Shown here piece after piece: positions 6,461 to 8,865 of a stretch of DNA of 8,865 nucleotides. The stretch's first letter is position 1; every line of letters begins with the position of its first letter. The position numbers were made by a program, and so were the translations under genes. This stretch comes from CAYRVF01 sp964427535 (GTDB lineage: Bacteria; Chloroflexota; Ktedonobacteria; Ktedonobacterales; JADMIN01). The stretch covers positions 1-8,865 of the forward strand of contig CAYRVF010000167.1 of NCBI GenBank assembly GCA_964427535.1, given 5' to 3'. The notes under the pieces were generated by a model. The model saw only the letters and a list, made by a program, of their open reading frames with translations. It was not told the origin of the DNA and searched no databases.

Positions 6461-6838
6461 CTAGCTCGCGGAGGGGTCGTCGCAGTCGCCGAGCCAGCGG
6501 TTGCCGTACTCGCGCATGGCGTCGATCAGCGAGGCGAGTGCCTGCCCCTTCTCGGTGAGGGAATATTCGACCTTGGGCGGCACCTCGGCATACGTGCGCC
6601 GGGAGAGGACACCAGCGCACTCCAGCGCGGTGAGCCGCTCGGAGAGGGTCTTGGGGCTGATGCCATCGAGGGAGCGCTCGAGCTCTGAGAATCGCTTGGT
6701 CCCCGTCGTCAGGTCGCGAATGATCAGCAGCGTCCACTTGCCGCTGACGATGCGTGCCGTGCGGGCGACCGGGCACACCAGATTGTCGTCCGCGACAGCC
6801 GCGCCCGGACGGGTTTCGACAGTGCTACGTTGTGCCAT
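6461..6838 (-). CDS. HxlR-family winged helix-turn-helix transcriptional regulator
   Basis: The 125-residue protein is a typical HxlR/MarR-like dimeric DNA-binding regulator. The conserved N-terminal CPVARTARIVSGKW (22-35) is followed by LLIIRDLTTGTKRFSELERS and the recognition region GISPKTLSERLTALE (59-73). The wing is around RRTYAEVPPKVEYSLTEKG (80-98), and a C-terminal dimer helix ends in YGNRW. Cys22 is in the position used as a redox or electrophile sensor in HxlR members such as YodB and HypR, so a similar input is possible here; C74 and C119 are extra cysteines. ATG 6836-6838 is supported by GAGGAG six bases upstream (6845-6850 on the plus strand). The gene converges on ispF with a 28-base gap and is divergent from the MFS carrier, which makes that carrier and itself the likeliest targets. 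Confidence 0.92.
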   Translation of the reverse strand: MAQRSTVETRPGAAVADDNLVCPVARTARIVSGKWTLLIIRDLTTGTKRFSELERSLDGISPKTLSERLTALECAGVLSRRTYAEVPPKVEYSLTEKGQALASLIDAMREYGNRWLGDCDDPSAS

Positions 6839-6908
6839 GTCCTGCTCCTCTCCACCTCCTGTGGTCCACTTGGTGCCTCCAGGCGCACGTTTCCGCCGGC
6901 CAACAGCC

Positions 6909-6922
6909 TATAGTATATAGTA
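6909..6922. promoter_or_regulatory. Tandem TATAGTA repeat in the presumed HxlR-gene promoter
   Basis: TATAGTA occurs twice head to tail in an otherwise GC-rich context, 70-85 bases upstream of the HxlR start. On the minus strand it reads TACTATATACTATA and contains TATACT, a good -10 candidate. It could be both the -10 region and an operator. A -35 is not clear. Confidence 0.35.
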
Positions 6923-6929
6923 TGCCCGA

Positions 6930-6974
6930 CTTTACGCTATAGAAAGCATAGCATGGAAACGCCACAGCGTAAAG
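6930..6974. repeat. Nested inverted repeats upstream of the HxlR gene
   Basis: Outer arms CTTTACGCT (6930-6938) and AGCGTAAAG (6966-6974) are perfect over nine bases with a 27-base spacer. Overlapping them, GCTAT (6936-6940) pairs with ATAGC (6948-6952) across seven bases. Their place just upstream of the regulator's presumed promoter suits an operator bound by a dimeric regulator. Confidence 0.6.
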
Positions 6975-7099
6975 GCGGATTCCTGGCTGTTTGTGTACGT
7001 GCTCTGTCGAATGCGCATCACCAGGCGGGCATCTCGTCCCACATAGCTCATCATTCCCCGCCGCGGCCTCAAAGTCGGAAGACGGGCGGGGGCGGTTGC

Positions 7100-7128
7100 T
7101 TGTGCGCCTGGAGCCCTCATGCTACAAT
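7100..7128 (+). promoter_or_regulatory. Candidate promoter of the MFS gene
   Basis: TTGTGC (7100-7105) and TACAAT (7123-7128) are separated by 17 bases, and TG at 7120-7121 gives an extended -10. Transcription would start near 7135, leaving a leader of about 150 bases before ATG 7288. This is the best-formed promoter match in the window. Confidence 0.5.
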
Positions 7129-7158
7129 GGCCCGGACCACAAACGCCGCTACATTGCC

Positions 7159-7202
7159 GGTCTCGGTCCAAATTCTGCCGAGCCGCAATGCGCTTTGATT
7201 GC
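7159..7202 (+). other. Two adjacent stem-loops in the MFS leader
   Basis: The first pairs GG (7159-7160) and CTCGG (7162-7166) with CCGAG and CC (7178-7184), one bulged T and an 11-base loop. The second pairs GCAAT (7185-7189) with ATTGC (7198-7202) around an eight-base loop. They abut each other directly. A ten-base palindrome GCCCGCGGGC follows at 7262-7271, three bases before the ribosome binding site. No known riboswitch class is recognised. Confidence 0.35.
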
Positions 7203-7287
7203 ACAAGTCGCAGTTCTCCCAGTTCGCACCGACCCATGGACGTTCTCGCCTCTCTCACAGCGCCCGCGGGCATAGGAGCGCGCAAGC

Positions 7288-8772
7288 ATGAGTGACGCGA
7301 CTCTTCCCTCCACCGACCAGTCCTCCGGCTCAAGCGTCGCGCGGCGAACGGGCCGGTACGCGGCGTACGTCTTCTGGCTGATGTTTCTCATCAACTTCCT
7401 CAACTACCTCGACCGCTGGATCTTCACAGGGCTGAGCTTCATCGTCCAGCAGGACCTCAAGATCGACGATTTCCGTGTCGGGCTGCTCAATAGTGCGTTT
7501 CTGCTGGTGTACGTGGTGTTGGCGATGCCGCTCGGCTTTCTGGCCGACCGCGTCTCGCGCCGATCCATCGTAGCGGCTGGCGTCGCCGTCTGGAGCCTGG
7601 CAACCGCGTTCACCGGACTGGTGACGAGCTACGGGCCGCTCTTTGCCACGCGGGCGCTGCTCGGTGTCGGCGAGGCGAGCTACTATCCGGCTGGCACGCC
7701 GATGCTCGCAGCCTACTATCCGCCGTCGCGCCGGGCGAGAATCCTGGCGCGTTGGGGCGTCGGCTCGCTGATCGGTGCGGCGGCTGGCTTCCTGCTGGCC
7801 GCGCCATTCGCGCACTCGGGCACGTGGCGCGCGGCGTTCTTCTTCACTGGCCTGCCGGGACTGGTCTTCGCACTGCTGGTCTGGCGCGTGCGCGAGAAAC
7901 CGCACCACGAGGATGACCCGCCCAAGCGGCACATCGTGGGCGTCGCGCCCTCGTGGTGGGCACGCACCCGCGCCTACCTGCGCATCCCGACGGTGCGCGT
8001 GATCGTCGTGGTGCATGCGATGGGCTTCTTCGCGCTTACCGGCGTGACGAGCTTCCTCTCGATCTATCTCAGCGACACCTACGGTAAGACCGTCGTCCAC
8101 CGCAATGCGTACGGCAACGTCGTCGGCACGGCGCCGGGCGCGTTCCCGCATGCGGGCCTCAGTCCCGCGCTGATTCCGATCCTTTCGGGCGGTGTGGTGC
8201 TGCTCGGCGGCGTGCTGGGCAACCTGTTGGGCGGCAACTGGTCTGACCGGCTGGCGCGCCGCTTCACCGGCGCTCGCGTGCTGACCGGCGGACTCGGATT
8301 CCTGCTGGCGATGCCCTGCGTGGCCGCGGCGACTGGCGCGCCCTATGTGCTGAAGCTCTTCCCTGCGTATACGTCTGCCAGCGAGTCGACGCAGGTGGCG
8401 GTGGGCGTCGGCGTCTTCACGGTGTTCGCGTTGCTCAGCGCGTTCTTCATCAACATCTACAACGGGCCGGTCAGCGCCGCGCTGCTCGACGTCGTGCCTG
8501 CCGATGAGCGCAGCGCTGCCAGCGGCACAGAACTCTCGCTCGCCCACCTACTCGGCGATGTGTATGCCGCCGCGCTGATCGGCGCCATCGCCGAGGGACT
8601 GAGCCATGGGTTGGGCGGCGAACAGATCGGGCTGGCGATTCTGCTCACTTGCCCGCTCGCACTGCTCATCGCGGGCGTCGTCGGCATCTGGGGCAGCCGC
8701 TTCTACGCCAGCGACGTAGCCGCTCTCGGCGCGACGCCGGCTCAGGTGCTCGGCACGACCGTCGCCGGGTGA
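7288..8772 (+). CDS. MFS transporter, Spinster-like subfamily
   Basis: The 494-residue protein is a 12-helix major facilitator carrier of the inner membrane. Its closest family marks are those of Spinster-like MFS proteins. NYLDR (39-43) closes the first helix. GFLADRVSRR (83-92) is motif A in the helix 2-3 loop. RALLGVGEASYYPAG (122-136) in helix 4 carries the R/E pair (R122, E129) typical of this group, and GGNWSDRLARR (315-325) is the second-half counterpart of motif A. A charged cytoplasmic loop (about 200-232) separates the halves. The loop between helices 7 and 8 (about 262-292) is rather long. Substrates of bacterial members range from lipids and sugars to drugs and cannot be read from the sequence. 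ATG 7288 has AGGAG (7274-7278) nine bases upstream. The divergent HxlR regulator suggests inducible expression, possibly export of a toxic compound. Confidence 0.88.
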   Translation: MSDATLPSTDQSSGSSVARRTGRYAAYVFWLMFLINFLNYLDRWIFTGLSFIVQQDLKIDDFRVGLLNSAFLLVYVVLAMPLGFLADRVSRRSIVAAGVAVWSLATAFTGLVTSYGPLFATRALLGVGEASYYPAGTPMLAAYYPPSRRARILARWGVGSLIGAAAGFLLAAPFAHSGTWRAAFFFTGLPGLVFALLVWRVREKPHHEDDPPKRHIVGVAPSWWARTRAYLRIPTVRVIVVVHAMGFFALTGVTSFLSIYLSDTYGKTVVHRNAYGNVVGTAPGAFPHAGLSPALIPILSGGVVLLGGVLGNLLGGNWSDRLARRFTGARVLTGGLGFLLAMPCVAAATGAPYVLKLFPAYTSASESTQVAVGVGVFTVFALLSAFFINIYNGPVSAALLDVVPADERSAASGTELSLAHLLGDVYAAALIGAIAEGLSHGLGGEQIGLAILLTCPLALLIAGVVGIWGSRFYASDVAALGATPAQVLGTTVAG

Positions 8773-8787
8773 GGCCTCATCCCCCAG

Positions 8788-8815
8788 CCCCCTCCCCCTC
8801 GCAAGGGGAAGGGGG
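8788..8815. terminator. GC-rich palindrome after the MFS gene; terminator or dispersed repeat
   Basis: Two CCCCCT units (8788-8799) face AGGGGAAGGGGG (8804-8815) across the loop CGCA, giving 11 of 12 pairs. It starts 15 bases after the MFS stop, a good place for a terminator, but no T-tract follows on the plus strand. The style, including the preceding ctcatcccccag, resembles palindromic repeats scattered between genes in Chloroflexota and some cyanobacteria, so it may be such an element instead. The remaining bases to 8865 show no gene. Confidence 0.55.
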
Positions 8816-8865
8816 AGTCATGTTCGTCGCCTTCGGGCAACCCGCTCGCCCCGCGACCTCCCCTC

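Larger units (their letters stand above)
6839..7287. other. Divergent regulatory region between the HxlR regulator and the MFS carrier
   Basis: This 449-base stretch has no convincing gene. From left to right it holds the HxlR ribosome binding site, an AT-rich direct repeat (6909-6922), nested inverted repeats (6930-6974), a plain stretch to about 7095, a plus-strand promoter candidate (7100-7128), and a leader with two small stem-loops ahead of the MFS start. A search by eye for a tRNA or a known riboswitch in it found none. Confidence 0.6.

Noticed and set aside
6448..6560. Short Arg-rich frame after the orphan Shine-Dalgarno site
   Set aside because: Only about 36 codons, antisense to the HxlR gene, with composition expected by chance; kept only as a note on the ribosome binding site.
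7155..7205. Possible tRNA or tRNA fragment in the MFS leader
   Set aside because: There is a paired stem near ggtccaaattc, but no full cloverleaf, no acceptor stem and no matching T-arm.
7330..8547. Minus-strand frame of 405 codons opposite the MFS gene
   Set aside because: Same kind of antisense shadow, rich in Arg, Glu, His and Asp with no domain.

Overview
The window is ordinary-looking bacterial chromosome: GC-rich (roughly 60-65% by eye), tightly packed, with well-formed Shine-Dalgarno sites and strong ATG/GTG use. The gene mix points towards Chloroflexota (Ktedonobacteria or Thermomicrobia-like). It includes a PIG-V-type mannosyltransferase, a class B penicillin-binding protein with an NTF2-like N-terminal domain, an MEP-pathway IspF, a Spinster-type MFS carrier, and a C-rich/G-rich palindrome after the last gene that resembles repeats I associate with that phylum. 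This assignment is an inference and no rRNA is present to settle it.

Layout. Positions 1-362 hold the 3' part of an IS5-type DDE transposase that runs off the left edge; the element probably ends near 460. A HIT-domain protein (465-899, +) starts immediately after that end. A convergent gap of 203 bases (900-1102) follows, carrying a symmetric cluster of three TGTACA palindromes. A PIG-V-like mannosyltransferase lies on the minus strand (1103-2485). A 252-base divergent intergenic region then leads into a plus-strand run: a DUF1697 protein (2738-3337), a class B PBP (3429-5885) and ispF (5923-6432). An HxlR-type regulator on the minus strand (6461-6838) converges on ispF. A 449-base divergent intergenic region with repeats, a promoter candidate and a structured leader separates it from a Spinster-like MFS transporter (7288-8772, +). 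The last 93 bases hold a strong palindrome and no gene.

How the genes relate. The PBP and ispF are 37 bases apart and could share a transcript; one cross-links peptidoglycan and the other helps make the isoprenoid precursors from which the lipid carrier for wall synthesis is built. The link is plausible but may be coincidental. The HxlR regulator and the MFS carrier are divergent, the classic layout of a ligand- or stress-responsive regulator next to an exporter, although their start codons are 449 bases apart. I do not see a new multi-gene system here. The points most worth checking are the altered histidine triad of the HIT protein, the triplicated DRGY segment at a catalytic aspartate of the transposase, the inverted and direct repeats upstream of the HxlR gene, the leader of the MFS gene, and a near-ideal ribosome binding site left over after ispF.
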